NCBI GenBank assembly: GCA_018402685.1
Contig: JAGYIJ010000001.1
Location: 550,746 to 614,745, forward strand
DNA from: Aquiluna sp.
Lineage (GTDB): Bacteria > Actinomycetota > Actinomycetes > Actinomycetales > Microbacteriaceae
Direction: 5' to 3'
Length of the DNA: 64,000 nt
Part shown: positions 28,775 to 37,301 of the stretch, piece by piece
Layout: the number at the start of each line of letters is the position of its first letter
How positions within the stretch are numbered: position 1 is the stretch's first letter
The notes under the pieces: generated by a model
The model's input: only the letters and a program-made list of their open reading frames with translations
What the model was told of the DNA's origin: nothing
Database searches by the model: none
Position numbers and translations under genes: made by a program

Positions 28775-29695
28775 ATGGAATTTTTGGATCTGTTAGACAT
28801 CGGAGGCATATTCACCGCCCTGGTGCTAATCACCGTTGCACTACTGCTACTTCGTTCCATCCGCATCATCCCGCAGGCAACCGCGGGTGTTGTTGAGCGC
28901 CTTGGTCGCTATCACAAGACCCTAAATGCCGGTGTGAACCTGGTGTTTCCCTTCATTGATGTGATTCGACGCACTGTTGACCTAAGGGAACAGGTTGTCG
29001 ACTTCCAACCACAGTCCGTGATTACCGAGGACAACCTGGTTATCTCAATCGACACCGTGATCTACTACCAGGTCACCGATCCAAAGAGTGCGACCTATGA
29101 GATTGCAAACTTTGTGCTGGGTATTGAGCAGCTAACTGTCACCACCTTGCGTAACAAGGTTGGATCTCTCGATCTAGAAGATGCACTGACCTCTCGTGAG
29201 GAGATCAACGCTGCCCTTAGAACAGTCTTGGACGATGCCACTGGTCGCTGGGGTGTGAGGGTCAACCGCGTTGAGATTCGCGACATCGTTCCTCCAGAGT
29301 CAGTTCGTGAGTCCATGGAAAAGCAGATGAAGGCAGAGCGCGACAAGCGCGCTGCGATTTTGATTGCCGAGGGAACCAAGCAGTCCGATATCTTGACCGC
29401 CGAGGGTAACAAGCAAGCTGAGATTCTTCGTGCCGAGGGTGATGCCAAGGCCACCGTCTTGCGAGCAGAGGCAGAGGCAAAGGCCGAGGCGCTGGTCGCC
29501 GATGGTGAAGCGGCTGCGATCCAGAAGGTCTTCGATGCTCTGGCAGCAGCCAAGGTCACCGACCAGGCCCTTGCCTACAAGTACATCGAGCAGCTCAAGG
29601 AACTAGCCCAGGGCGATGCCAACAAGGTTTGGTTTATCCCATCGGAGTTCTCCGCAGCCGCTCAGGCACTGGGTAAGGCGTTCGGACCTAAGTAG
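28775..29695 (+). CDS. SPFH/Band 7 stomatin-like protein (QmcA type)
   Basis: This 306-residue protein has an N-terminal membrane helix (TALVLITVALLLLRSIRII), the Band 7 domain (VERLGRYHKTLNAGVN; DLREQVVDFQPQSVITEDN; VEIRDIVPP) and a long charged coiled coil with Ala-Glu-rich repeats (AEGTKQSDILTAEGNKQAE). It ends in a hydrophobic patch. Such proteins oligomerise on the membrane and, with NfeD, form scaffold-like platforms. A strong hairpin terminator follows, so this pair closes the transcription unit. Confidence 0.92.
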   Translation: MEFLDLLDIGGIFTALVLITVALLLLRSIRIIPQATAGVVERLGRYHKTLNAGVNLVFPFIDVIRRTVDLREQVVDFQPQSVITEDNLVISIDTVIYYQVTDPKSATYEIANFVLGIEQLTVTTLRNKVGSLDLEDALTSREEINAALRTVLDDATGRWGVRVNRVEIRDIVPPESVRESMEKQMKAERDKRAAILIAEGTKQSDILTAEGNKQAEILRAEGDAKATVLRAEAEAKAEALVADGEAAAIQKVFDALAAAKVTDQALAYKYIEQLKELAQGDANKVWFIPSEFSAAAQALGKAFGPK

Positions 29696-29704
29696 TTATC
29701 CACA
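29696..29704 (+). other. Consensus DnaA box TTATCCACA
   Basis: A perfect DnaA box begins directly after the SPFH stop codon. It shares the extended sequence TAGTTATCCACAGATTC with the copy at 3857. Confidence 0.55.
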
Positions 29705-29709
29705 GATTC

Positions 29710-29744
29710 CCGCTGAGTAATCAACTCAGCGGTAGCTTTTCTTA
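29710..29744 (+). terminator. Rho-independent terminator after SPFH gene
   Basis: A perfect 9 bp stem CCGCTGAGT / ACTCAGCGG with a 5-base loop (29710-29732) is followed within 5 bp by TTTTCTT. Confidence 0.8.
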
Positions 29745-29835
29745 GTTTGTCCAGGTGGGGCCAAAACACCCTACTCATCCACGATGCGCTCCGATGAGGC
29801 TCAACTATGTAGGAGGCCTCGCCTAGGCTTGATCT

Positions 29836-30798
29836 ATGCGCAAGTGGGGATATGGGCTAGCTGGGCTATTGGCCCTGATCGTCTTTTCTGGCATAAATGC
29901 ACCCGATCCTTCCCCAACCCAAGACGCTCCCTCAGCCAGCCAGACCCAGACTCAAACCGCAGAGCCCTCTCCGAGTGAGGCAGCTGCCGAGCCAACAGAA
30001 TCAACAACCGAGGCAGCCGAACCCGAAACCAGTGACGAGAGCCCTGCTCCTTCCGCTTCATCAACCGAACCGCAGCCCGAGACTCAAACCCAAACCCCAC
30101 AGCCACAGCTCACTCAAGAGGCCGAGTCTCCAGTCACTTCAGAAACTGCGACTTCAACCCCAACACCTACCCCTACCCCAACACCTACCCCAACACCAAC
30201 CCCAACACCAACACCAACCCCAACACCAAGCCCAACGCAGCCGGCGGCAGCTCCTGCTCCAGCGCCCAGTGGTCTGGGCGCTTTGCTGGGTCAGCTGGTG
30301 ATTGAGGAGGAGTTTCAAGGTGGGTATGACCGCAGTCTTTTTCCACACTGGATAGATGCCAACAGAAATGGCTGTGATGCTAGGCGAGAGGTGCTGATCG
30401 TTGAGGCCGTTGTCTCTCCAGTAGTTGGTGACAGGTGCTCTCTTTCGGGAGGCAGTTGGTATTCGGCATTCGACGGGGTCACGATAACTGATGCCTCTTC
30501 GGTCGACATGGACCACATGGTTCCCTTGAAGGAGGCGTGGGACTCGGGTGCTCACGCTTGGAGCGAGGATCGAAGAAGGGCCTTTGCAAATGACATTGAC
30601 CTCCCCGAGGCACTAATCGGAGTGAGCAGGTCATCCAACAGATCAAAAGGCGCTAGAGATCCTGCCGAATGGCTGCCACCTCTTGCTAGCTACCACTGCC
30701 AATACGTCAGGGACTGGATGGTCGTGAAGATCAAGTGGGAGCTGAGTGTTGATGCCAGGGAGTTCAATGCCTTGAGGAGTGTAGCCACTGGCTGTTGA
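29836..30798 (+). CDS. Secreted HNH-family nuclease with Thr-Pro repeat linker
   Basis: This 320-residue protein has an N-terminal signal/anchor (WGYGLAGLLALIVFSGI). A long Ser/Thr/Pro/Glu-rich linker ends in about a dozen Thr-Pro pairs. The C-terminal HNH-type domain belongs to the actinobacterial secreted DUF1524-like family: DANRNGCDARREVL, GSWYSAFDGV, catalytic SVDMDHMVPLKEAW (His), RRAFANDIDLP, SRSSNRSKGARDP (Asn) and LPPLASYHCQYVRDW. It is likely a cell-wall-tethered or exported DNase/RNase for nutrient scavenging or competition. No immunity gene adjoins it, consistent with extracytoplasmic action. Confidence 0.88.
   Translation: MRKWGYGLAGLLALIVFSGINAPDPSPTQDAPSASQTQTQTAEPSPSEAAAEPTESTTEAAEPETSDESPAPSASSTEPQPETQTQTPQPQLTQEAESPVTSETATSTPTPTPTPTPTPTPTPTPTPTPTPSPTQPAAAPAPAPSGLGALLGQLVIEEEFQGGYDRSLFPHWIDANRNGCDARREVLIVEAVVSPVVGDRCSLSGGSWYSAFDGVTITDASSVDMDHMVPLKEAWDSGAHAWSEDRRRAFANDIDLPEALIGVSRSSNRSKGARDPAEWLPPLASYHCQYVRDWMVVKIKWELSVDAREFNALRSVATGC
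30156..30235 (+). repeat. Low-complexity Thr-Pro coding repeat
   Basis: ACC/ACA/CCA/CCT triplets repeat here, coding (Thr-Pro)n in the linker of the HNH nuclease. The tract is prone to length change by slippage. Confidence 0.85.
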
Positions 30799-30801
30799 GC
30801 T

Positions 30802-31815
30802 TTACCTCAGGCTTGAATCAAAGAACTCAGTGAGTGATCTGGCATAACGCTCTGGCTCAGTGAGCATTCCCTCGGTGTGGTCTGCCCCCTCAAAGGTTTC
30901 TAACTGGACCGTAGTTCCAATGCTTCTGGCATACTCAACAAAGTCAACCGAGGACTGGTAGTCAAGTCTTTGGTCATTGTCTCCGTGCAGGATCAGCATC
31001 GGTCTGCTCTCCAGCAGCCGCTATCGAGTCAGTCACAGCAGTCTCAGTCAGATTCACACCGTGGAAACAGCTGTGCTGAGACCAGTGCTAAGCTGCCAGA
31101 GGAAACCAGGGAAGCCCTGGTATTCAACCTCTCTGGTGGCAGCGGCGTTGAAGTCAAAGATGGTGCCCTCCATTGCAAAGGCCGAGATGTTCTCGGTCTT
31201 TGCAGGGGTCAGACTCGTTGCAATCGCACCACCGGAAACTCCAAACATGCCAATGGAAGAAGCGCTAAGTCCTTGCTCTTGAACCAACCAGTCAGCAACC
31301 CTGGCAAAGTCATCAGACTCCTCTTGGCCAGCAGAGTGGCGACCATCGGTACAGGTTGACTCACCGGTGTCTCGAGAGTCAACCAGCAGGACATTGAAGC
31401 CGTCTTTCACCAACATGGCTGCTGGCATCAGGGTGTTGAAGTCGCGTCTTGAGGTGCCAATGCCGTGGGTAACAATCACGGTCTTGTTGTTTGTGTTCTG
31501 AGGAGTGATCCACCAAGCAGAGAGGTTGATGTCTTCGGCAACAGAGATTGTTACTGCCTCATAGGGGACGCCAATCATCCACCACTCAGAGATGTCGTGA
31601 CCAACCCACTTTTCCCAACCAGGGCCCGGGAAAGGCCCATTGCCAGAACCAGGGGTGAAGAACTGCTCGGGTTTGTTGGCAATGTCGTCTTCATTGATTG
31701 CGCAAGGAACAGCTGTTCCTGAGGTGTAGACGTAGTTTCCAACTGCCAGGGATGCACCACCTAGAACCAAAGCCAATGCTCCAGCGGTAATGCCAATCCA
31801 CGCTGATTTCTTCAT
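30802..31815 (-). CDS. Membrane-anchored alpha/beta hydrolase, two frame breaks
   Basis: This protein has about 337 residues. The N-terminal membrane anchor is WIGITAGALALVLGGASLAV, followed by an alpha/beta-hydrolase domain: VIVTHGIGTSRRDF (oxyanion), VDSRDTGES, the nucleophile elbow GVSGGA (Ser about 190), the acid region LILHGDNDQRLD and the catalytic His in EGADHTEGM. It resembles extracytoplasmic S9-like esterases. Breaks lie near 31057 (one base missing after STV) and near 30993 (extra G; repaired AAAESRPMLILHG). The start is taken at the second methionine (MKKSAWIG) because it begins the signal anchor. It converges with the HNH nuclease. Confidence 0.82.
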
Positions 31816-31881
31816 GGCATGAGGGTAACACCCGCAGTGATTGGGGGATAGCCTCATTGGAAGGCGCCCCGTGTGAGGGTG

Positions 31882-32367
31882 TTATTCAAAAGAGAGGGGA
31901 AACACCAAGGTTCCCTCTATCGCCACCGCTGGCTCGAAGCCCAGATGTTGATAGAACCTCGAAGCCGACTCCGAGCCCGCATGAACAACCAAACCCACAG
32001 CACCAGACTGTTCGGATAGGAGAAGACTTCGCAGCACAGCATCTTTTACCAATGAACCGCCCAAGCCCCGGCCCGCCTCAGTAACTGAGACCCCGAGCCT
32101 TGCTAGCAGTATCAATGGAATCGGGTGTCTTGGCAGCTTGTCTTGCATTGCTGGGGGCAAGTGTTTGCGGTTCATCGCAGAGTTTGCCAGCGCATAGAAT
32201 CCGGCAACCCTTTGATCTCTTGAGACGACATAGACCCTGGAGGTTCTGGCGGTGTGGGAACGCCATGCATGATCTCTAAACCAACGGTTTATGACCTCAT
32301 CCCCACAATCAAAATCTAGGCGATTATCAGTTACCTCTAAGAGCTTTGCAGCGCCTAGTTCTCCCAC
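31882..32367 (-). CDS. GNAT acetyltransferase toxin (TacT-like), module 2
   Basis: This 161-residue GNAT protein has the same layout as the toxin at 9738: FDCGDEVINRWFRDHAW near the N-terminus, RVAGFYALANSAM, PLILLARLGVS, the acetyl-CoA loop EAGRGLGGSLV (about 101-111) and FYQHLGFEPA. It is predicted to acetylate aminoacyl-tRNA. The ATG overlaps the antitoxin stop by 13 bp. Divergence from module 1 is substantial, so this is not a recent tandem copy. Confidence 0.88.
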   Translation of the reverse strand: MGELGAAKLLEVTDNRLDFDCGDEVINRWFRDHAWRSHTARTSRVYVVSRDQRVAGFYALANSAMNRKHLPPAMQDKLPRHPIPLILLARLGVSVTEAGRGLGGSLVKDAVLRSLLLSEQSGAVGLVVHAGSESASRFYQHLGFEPAVAIEGTLVFPLSFE

Positions 32368-32621
32368 GAGGACTTCCGACTCAACAGCTTCTCAAGTCGA
32401 GCTTTTGCATTTGGGTCCTGAGTGAATTGCGCCAGCTGTCTTTCAAAAGCCTCATCATCCAGGGTGAAAATTCTTTGATCGAGAATCGTTTCCTCTGCCT
32501 CCCTAATGGAGGCACTCAACATGAAACTGGAGAGAGAGTTACCGGTGATAGCAGACGCCCTCTCGAGCAATGCCCGCTGCTCGGCGGTTGCTCGGATTTG
32601 AAATCGTTCTTCTTTAGCCAT
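32355..32621 (-). CDS. DUF1778 (TacA-like) antitoxin, module 2
   Basis: This 88-residue ribbon-helix-helix antitoxin starts at the methionine at 32621 (MAKEERFQIRATAEQR). The C-terminal wrap segment ends in KLLSRKSSWEN. A -10-like TATGAT lies 7-8 bp upstream of the ATG on the minus strand, which suggests a leaderless transcript. It overlaps the toxin by 13 bp. Confidence 0.87.
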   Translation of the reverse strand: MAKEERFQIRATAEQRALLERASAITGNSLSSFMLSASIREAEETILDQRIFTLDDEAFERQLAQFTQDPNAKARLEKLLSRKSSWEN

Positions 32622-32710
32622 GGTTACAATCATAAGCATCCCGTCAGTCGTTTGTGTGTACGAAATTCATGGCAATAAGACTGACATGTTTTTGATATTC
32701 ACGTTTTTAG

Positions 32711-32719
32711 TTATCCACA
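32711..32719 (+). other. Consensus DnaA box TTATCCACA
   Basis: Perfect DnaA box in the 282 bp gap between TA module 2 and nagA. The same gap also holds a small palindrome AGAACCCCGGTTCT (32773-32786); otherwise I see nothing assignable there. Confidence 0.5.
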
Positions 32720-32903
32720 GCCCCTATCGGTTAATTCAAGAAGGTGAACAATAACCAGCGCTGATCTCAAACAGAACCCCGGTTCTAAAGGCGCGGACAT
32801 AGTCGACAAGTTCTAACCAGGCAACACCAGGCAATTGGCTTAGGAAAGCTAACAAAATTAGTTAGGTAAGGTTTGAACCATCCAAGACCGAGGTGCGCGT
32901 AGC

Positions 32904-33959
32904 TTGAAGAGCAAACTTATCCACAACATCAATGTCTTTGAAGACGCAATTACCTCCGATAGCTGGGCGTTGCTGAAAGACGGTGGAGCTCAGCTTGGAC
33001 GAGGTGATTCTTGGAAGAGCTTGGTCGAGGGCGCTGAAGTCATTGATGGCCATGGCAAGACTCTGGTTGCAGGACTGATTGATACTCACTGCCATGGAGC
33101 TGCAGGATTCAGTGCCAATGATGGCCTCGAGGGAATGCTGAGGACTCTGGAGTTCAACGCTGCCAACGGTGTCGGGAGATCATTGCTGTCACTGGTCACC
33201 TCGACTCAGCAAGAACTGATTCAGCTCTGCAATTCCGCTAGGGAGCTGAAGGACGACCCCAGGTTCCTGGGCCTTCATCTCGAAGGACCGTATTTGGCTC
33301 ACTCCAAAAAGGGTGCTCACGACGAAAATAAACTCACCAAGCCCAATGAGACAGACCTGGGCGAATTGATCGCCACCGGTGTTGTCAAGAGCATGACAAT
33401 TGCCCCAGAGCTGTTCACTGAATCCCAGCTCGAGCAGTTGGAAAATGGCGGCGTAAGGCTTTGTCTTGGGCACACCGAGATTGACTACCGGGGCGCGAAG
33501 CAGTTCTTTGAAAACCACCCAAAGTCGGTCATGACCCATGCTTTCAACGCCATGAATCCGATTCAGCATCGCGAGCCTGGCCCAATACCGGCTGCAATCG
33601 AAGCCGGAGCCTTTATCGAGCTGATTGTGGATGGTGTTCACGTTCACGAATCGGTTGTGAAACTGATCCCCGCAGAGCAGCTCATTTTGGTCACCGACGC
33701 GATGAGTGCAACGGGAATGCCTGATGGAAGCTATCAACTCGGGTCGCTAGAGGTAGAGGTGCGCGATTCGGTAGCCCGAACCTCTTCTGGAAACCTCGCA
33801 GGCTCAACCCTGACGCTCGCTGCCGCGGTTAAGAACTACACGGCGATTTCCGGCAGTAAGGAGCTGGCGCTCCGGGCGGCGACGGTGAACCCCGCCAAGG
33901 CCTATGGCATTGAGTGGCCGACCCTGAGTCTGGAAAACCACCTGCTGCTAGATCTCTAG
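32904..33959 (+). CDS. nagA: N-acetylglucosamine-6-phosphate deacetylase
   Basis: NagA converts GlcNAc-6-P to GlcN-6-P + acetate. This 351-residue amidohydrolase has the metal-site motif DTHCHGAAGF (about residues 60-69), GLHLEGPYL (metal Glu), CLGHTEID and THAFNAMNP (His ligands), and the catalytic Asp in LVTDAMSATG. The TTG start has GAGGTG 8 bp upstream. The 3' end overlaps the convergent RpiR gene by 4 bp. It takes its substrate from MurQ and from GlcNAc kinase activity and feeds NagB. Confidence 0.93.
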   Translation: MKSKLIHNINVFEDAITSDSWALLKDGGAQLGRGDSWKSLVEGAEVIDGHGKTLVAGLIDTHCHGAAGFSANDGLEGMLRTLEFNAANGVGRSLLSLVTSTQQELIQLCNSARELKDDPRFLGLHLEGPYLAHSKKGAHDENKLTKPNETDLGELIATGVVKSMTIAPELFTESQLEQLENGGVRLCLGHTEIDYRGAKQFFENHPKSVMTHAFNAMNPIQHREPGPIPAAIEAGAFIELIVDGVHVHESVVKLIPAEQLILVTDAMSATGMPDGSYQLGSLEVEVRDSVARTSSGNLAGSTLTLAAAVKNYTAISGSKELALRAATVNPAKAYGIEWPTLSLENHLLLDL

Positions 33960-34840
33960 TCCTGCACCTTTTGGTTATAGCTGAGGCGATTGTCTCTAAC
34001 CGCATCAAAGGTGCGCTCTAGGGAGGCAGATGCTGACTTGAACAGTCGCTGCATGATTCTCACAAACAAGAAATCGACCATCGCCAACTGCACGATTCTC
34101 GATGCCATCGCACCCGATCTAAATCTCGACTCCTTAGCCGAGGTGACGAGCGTTAGATCTGCAAGTCTTCCCAATGGGGAAGCTGGGTGATTCGTTATCG
34201 CAATCGTCTTTGCCCCGGATCGCTTTGCGGTTTCAAGGATCTGGAAAACCTCAGCGGTCACGCCGGAGTGAGAGATTGCAATCGCAACATCACCCTGTTT
34301 GAGGACCGCTGCTGAGGTCAGGGCGAGGTGGTTATCTGACCAGCAATAGGCCGATAGGCCAATGCGGTGGAGCTTCTGCTGGAGGTCTAAAGCGGCTAGG
34401 TAACTGGAACCCAAACCATAGATATCAAGCCTGCGACAACTCATGATTGCCTCTGCTGCAGCATCGAGAGATTTTCGATCCACCGTCCGAGCAGTGTCAG
34501 AAATCGCCTCGGCTTCCTGGAATGAGATTTTGTAGAGGGTCTCGTCTATCGAGTCATCTTCAGTGATATCGCCATCGCCAATCGCGAATTTTTCCTTGAC
34601 GCTGCGCTGGCGATCAATGGCAATCACGATTGCGGCCTTCAGGTCTGAATACCCCGAGTAGTCCAAACTTTCACAAAATCTAGTGATTGTTGCTGAGGAG
34701 ACCTTTGCAAAATCGGCCAATTCGGCAATGGTGAGGTGGGCTGCGCCCTCCATGTTTGAAAGTATTTTGTCGGCCAGAACTTTTTGAGACGGGGTCATGT
34801 TTTGGCGGTAGGCGTTGATTCGTTGCACTAGATCAAACAT
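33956..34840 (-). CDS. RpiR-family regulator (MurR-like)
   Basis: This 294-residue regulator has an N-terminal HTH_6 domain (LTIAELADFAKVSSATITRF, about residues 36-55) and a C-terminal SIS sugar-phosphate isomerase-like domain (IYGLGSSYLAAL; VAIAISHSGVTAEV; IAITNHPASPLG). MurR of E. coli has the same layout and senses MurNAc-6-P. The gene is divergent from murQ. The intergenic region contains two 15 bp TGA-N9-TCA inverted repeats, likely its operators. It is predicted to control murQ and the ABC operon. Confidence 0.9.
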   Translation of the reverse strand: MFDLVQRINAYRQNMTPSQKVLADKILSNMEGAAHLTIAELADFAKVSSATITRFCESLDYSGYSDLKAAIVIAIDRQRSVKEKFAIGDGDITEDDSIDETLYKISFQEAEAISDTARTVDRKSLDAAAEAIMSCRRLDIYGLGSSYLAALDLQQKLHRIGLSAYCWSDNHLALTSAAVLKQGDVAIAISHSGVTAEVFQILETAKRSGAKTIAITNHPASPLGRLADLTLVTSAKESRFRSGAMASRIVQLAMVDFLFVRIMQRLFKSASASLERTFDAVRDNRLSYNQKVQD

Positions 34841-34881
34841 CAGACCCCTTTTCCTTCAACATACTGCCAGACAATCATTTC

Positions 34882-34914
34882 TGAAAAAGTATTTCAAATT
34901 GATAAATTTTTTCA
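34882..34914. promoter_or_regulatory. Paired inverted-repeat operators between RpiR gene and murQ
   Basis: TGAAAAAGTATTTCA (34882-34896) and TGATAAATTTTTTCA (34900-34914) are two 15 bp sites with TGA/TCA ends, 18 bp apart centre to centre, in the 116 bp divergent promoter region. Confidence 0.6.
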
Positions 34915-34956
34915 AAAAATAGCGAGGTTCTGAAATTTATGCAATAAGTTCTCTGC

Positions 34957-35895
34957 ATGGCTCAGATTACAAGTGGCACCGGACAGCTCGCTCAGCTTGA
35001 CCTGCCCACTGAGATTCGCAACCCAAAGAGCACGAATCTCCATCTTTTAGAGCCTGAGCGAATCCTTGAGCTCATCAACGAGGAGGATAGTTTTGCTATT
35101 GAGCAGGCCAAGCTTCAGATCCCAAACACCTCAAAGCTCGTCGCGCTAGCGGTGAATGCAATCTCTTCAGGAAACAGCGTTCACTATTTCGGAGCAGGAA
35201 CATCGGGTCGTATTGCAACCCAGGATGCCGCTGAGCTTTACCCGACTTTCCACTCGCCCACAGAGGCCGTTCAGGCACACATGGCCGGAGGCCTAGATGC
35301 ACTCCTGACATCGGTGGAGAACGCGGAGGACGACTTCGAAGCCGGCATGGCTGACGCAGGTAAAGTTCGCGAAGGCGATGTCGTTATTGGCCTAGCCGCA
35401 TCTGGCAGAACCCCCTATGTCGGTGGTGCACTGACTGCAGCCAGGGCTCAAGGAGCAAAGACCTCTCTGATTGCATGCGTTCCAGAGCCTCAACTTGGCC
35501 ACCTGGCCGACGTTTTGATTGCCGGTGACACCGGTCCCGAAATCTTGACTGGATCTACCCGCCTAAAGGCGGGCACCTTTCAGAAGTCAGTTCTGTCTGG
35601 CTTTTCCACGGCCCTAATGGTTGGGCTTGGTCGGACCTATTCGAACCTGATGGTTTCGATGGTCGCGACGAACGAAAAACTTCACTCAAGAAGCATCCGC
35701 ATCTTGATGGAAGGCTCTGGGGTTTCAGAGTCAACGGCAACCGAGCTTCTTGGCCAAAGTGGCGGAGATCTCAAGTTGGCGCTGACTTCGGGAATCTCAG
35801 GGGTCACCCCGGCTCTAGCGCGACCTCACTTGGAAAAAGCAGGTGGTGTGGTGCAACGAGCACTGGAGTCTTTGGCGCAAGCCGAAGACAAATAG
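34957..35895 (+). CDS. murQ: N-acetylmuramic acid 6-phosphate etherase
   Basis: MurQ splits MurNAc-6-P into GlcNAc-6-P and D-lactate. This 312-residue SIS-domain lyase shows the family signatures: NPKSTNLHLL near the N-terminus, FGAGTSGRIATQDAAEL (about residues 76-92, with the catalytic Glu region), GLAASGRTPYVGGAL and ILTGSTRLKAGTFQK. The C-terminal UBA-like helix also ends as expected. It is the first gene of a plus-strand run that continues with the ABC importer. Confidence 0.95.
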   Translation: MAQITSGTGQLAQLDLPTEIRNPKSTNLHLLEPERILELINEEDSFAIEQAKLQIPNTSKLVALAVNAISSGNSVHYFGAGTSGRIATQDAAELYPTFHSPTEAVQAHMAGGLDALLTSVENAEDDFEAGMADAGKVREGDVVIGLAASGRTPYVGGALTAARAQGAKTSLIACVPEPQLGHLADVLIAGDTGPEILTGSTRLKAGTFQKSVLSGFSTALMVGLGRTYSNLMVSMVATNEKLHSRSIRILMEGSGVSESTATELLGQSGGDLKLALTSGISGVTPALARPHLEKAGGVVQRALESLAQAEDK

Positions 35896-35962
35896 GTTTG
35901 TGGGTTTGGCTAGCCCATAAAGAACAAACACAGCCGACAGCGACGAAGCTAAGGAGAAACAA

Positions 35963-37270
35963 TTGCGAAAGAGACTAAGTGCTCTTGGTTTGCTTGGAGT
36001 ATCGGCATTAGTACTTGCCGGTTGCGCACCAGCAACACCAGAGCCAACTGCGACCACTCAGCCAGGGACAACTGCCACGGCTGAGCCGGTCGAACCAGTA
36101 ACCCTGTCCCTATGGTCATGGAGAACCGAAGACGTTGATGCGTACAACACCATCTTCGACGTCTACGAGGCCCAGAACCCCGGCGTGACAGTCGAGTTTG
36201 AGGCATTCCTAAACACCGAGTACAACCAGTTCTTGGCAACCGGTCTTGAGGGATCTGACGGTCCTGACCTAGCCATGGTTCGTGCATACGGTGGAGTGCA
36301 GCCGCTAATTGAGGCTGGACAGCTGCTACCAATCGACGGAATTGTCGATGTTTCAAACGTTGAGCAGAGTTTGCTTGCTGCAGCCACTGGTCGTAACGAC
36401 GGATCTCTGTACGGTGTGCCATTTGCAACTCAGACCCTGCAGGTGTTCTACAACAAGGGCATCTTCGATGAGCTTGGCGTCACAGAGCCAACCACCTGGG
36501 ATGAGTTTGTTGCACTGAACGAGGCTATTGCAGCAGGCGGCTACACCCCAATGGCACTTGGTGCCAAGGATGCCTGGATGCTGCCAATCTTCCACGAGAT
36601 TGTTGGCGCAGCTCGTTACGGTGGTCCTGAGTTCCGCGATGCACTGCTTGCAGGCACCAAGGACTTCACCGACCCTGACTACGTGGCATCAATTGACGTC
36701 GTGAACCAGATGACCGAATACATGGTTGACGACGTCATCGGTGTTGCTTACGCAGATTCCCAGATCCAGTTCACCTCTGGTCTAGCTGCACAGTTCCCAG
36801 GCGGAAGCTTTGAACTTGGAAACTTCAAGACTCAGGCACCTGACATGGAGCTTGGTGTTTACCTTGTCCCACCACCTCCAGGTTCCCCATCCGCTAAGCC
36901 ACTTTCGGCTGGTTGGGGAGACGGCAGCTTTGCTATCAACGCAAAGACTCAGAACCAAGAGGCAGCCATCAAGCTGCTGAACTGGCTTGCCACCCCAGAG
37001 TTTGGACAGCTCTTTGTTGACGAGGTCAAGCAGTTCTCCGTCATCAAGGGCCTGAGCTACTCTGACCCAGTAATGAAGGAGATGAACGAACTGTTCCTCT
37101 CCGGCCCAACCGCATACATCAACCTTGTTGACATGCGTTTTGGTGACCCAACCGGTTCTACTTTGATCGGTGAGGGTATCCAGAGCATGTTCCTAGGGGA
37201 CATGGGTGCATCGGGAGTAGCTGACAAGCTACAAACTGGTATCTCAACCTGGTTTGTACCAGGCGCCTAA
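35963..37270 (+). CDS. ABC sugar-binding lipoprotein of amino-sugar cluster
   Basis: This 435-residue family 1 solute-binding protein has a lipoprotein signal (LRKRLSALGLLG, lipobox LAGCAPA with Cys about 21) and a Thr/Pro-rich linker. MalE-like segments follow (YEAQNPGVTVEFEAF; YGVPFATQTLQVFYNKG; AIKLLNWLATPEFG). The TTG start follows AAGGAGAAA. Clustering with murQ, nagA and a MurK-like kinase suggests the ligand is MurNAc, GlcNAc or a muropeptide-derived sugar, but the sequence does not fix the ligand. Confidence 0.88.
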   Translation: MRKRLSALGLLGVSALVLAGCAPATPEPTATTQPGTTATAEPVEPVTLSLWSWRTEDVDAYNTIFDVYEAQNPGVTVEFEAFLNTEYNQFLATGLEGSDGPDLAMVRAYGGVQPLIEAGQLLPIDGIVDVSNVEQSLLAAATGRNDGSLYGVPFATQTLQVFYNKGIFDELGVTEPTTWDEFVALNEAIAAGGYTPMALGAKDAWMLPIFHEIVGAARYGGPEFRDALLAGTKDFTDPDYVASIDVVNQMTEYMVDDVIGVAYADSQIQFTSGLAAQFPGGSFELGNFKTQAPDMELGVYLVPPPPGSPSAKPLSAGWGDGSFAINAKTQNQEAAIKLLNWLATPEFGQLFVDEVKQFSVIKGLSYSDPVMKEMNELFLSGPTAYINLVDMRFGDPTGSTLIGEGIQSMFLGDMGASGVADKLQTGISTWFVPGA

Positions 37271-37301
37271 CAAGGCAACCTAAATAGCTAAGGGTTAGAG
37301 G

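Noticed and set aside
32773..32786. Riboswitch or structured leader upstream of nagA (AGAACCCCGGTTCT palindrome)
   Set aside because: Only a 6 bp stem with almost no loop; no recognised riboswitch core such as glmS elements.
32849..32875. IdeR/DtxR iron box upstream of nagA (TTAGGAAAGCTAAC)
   Set aside because: The right half-site does not match the 19 bp consensus at the correct spacing, and the neighbouring genes have no iron link.
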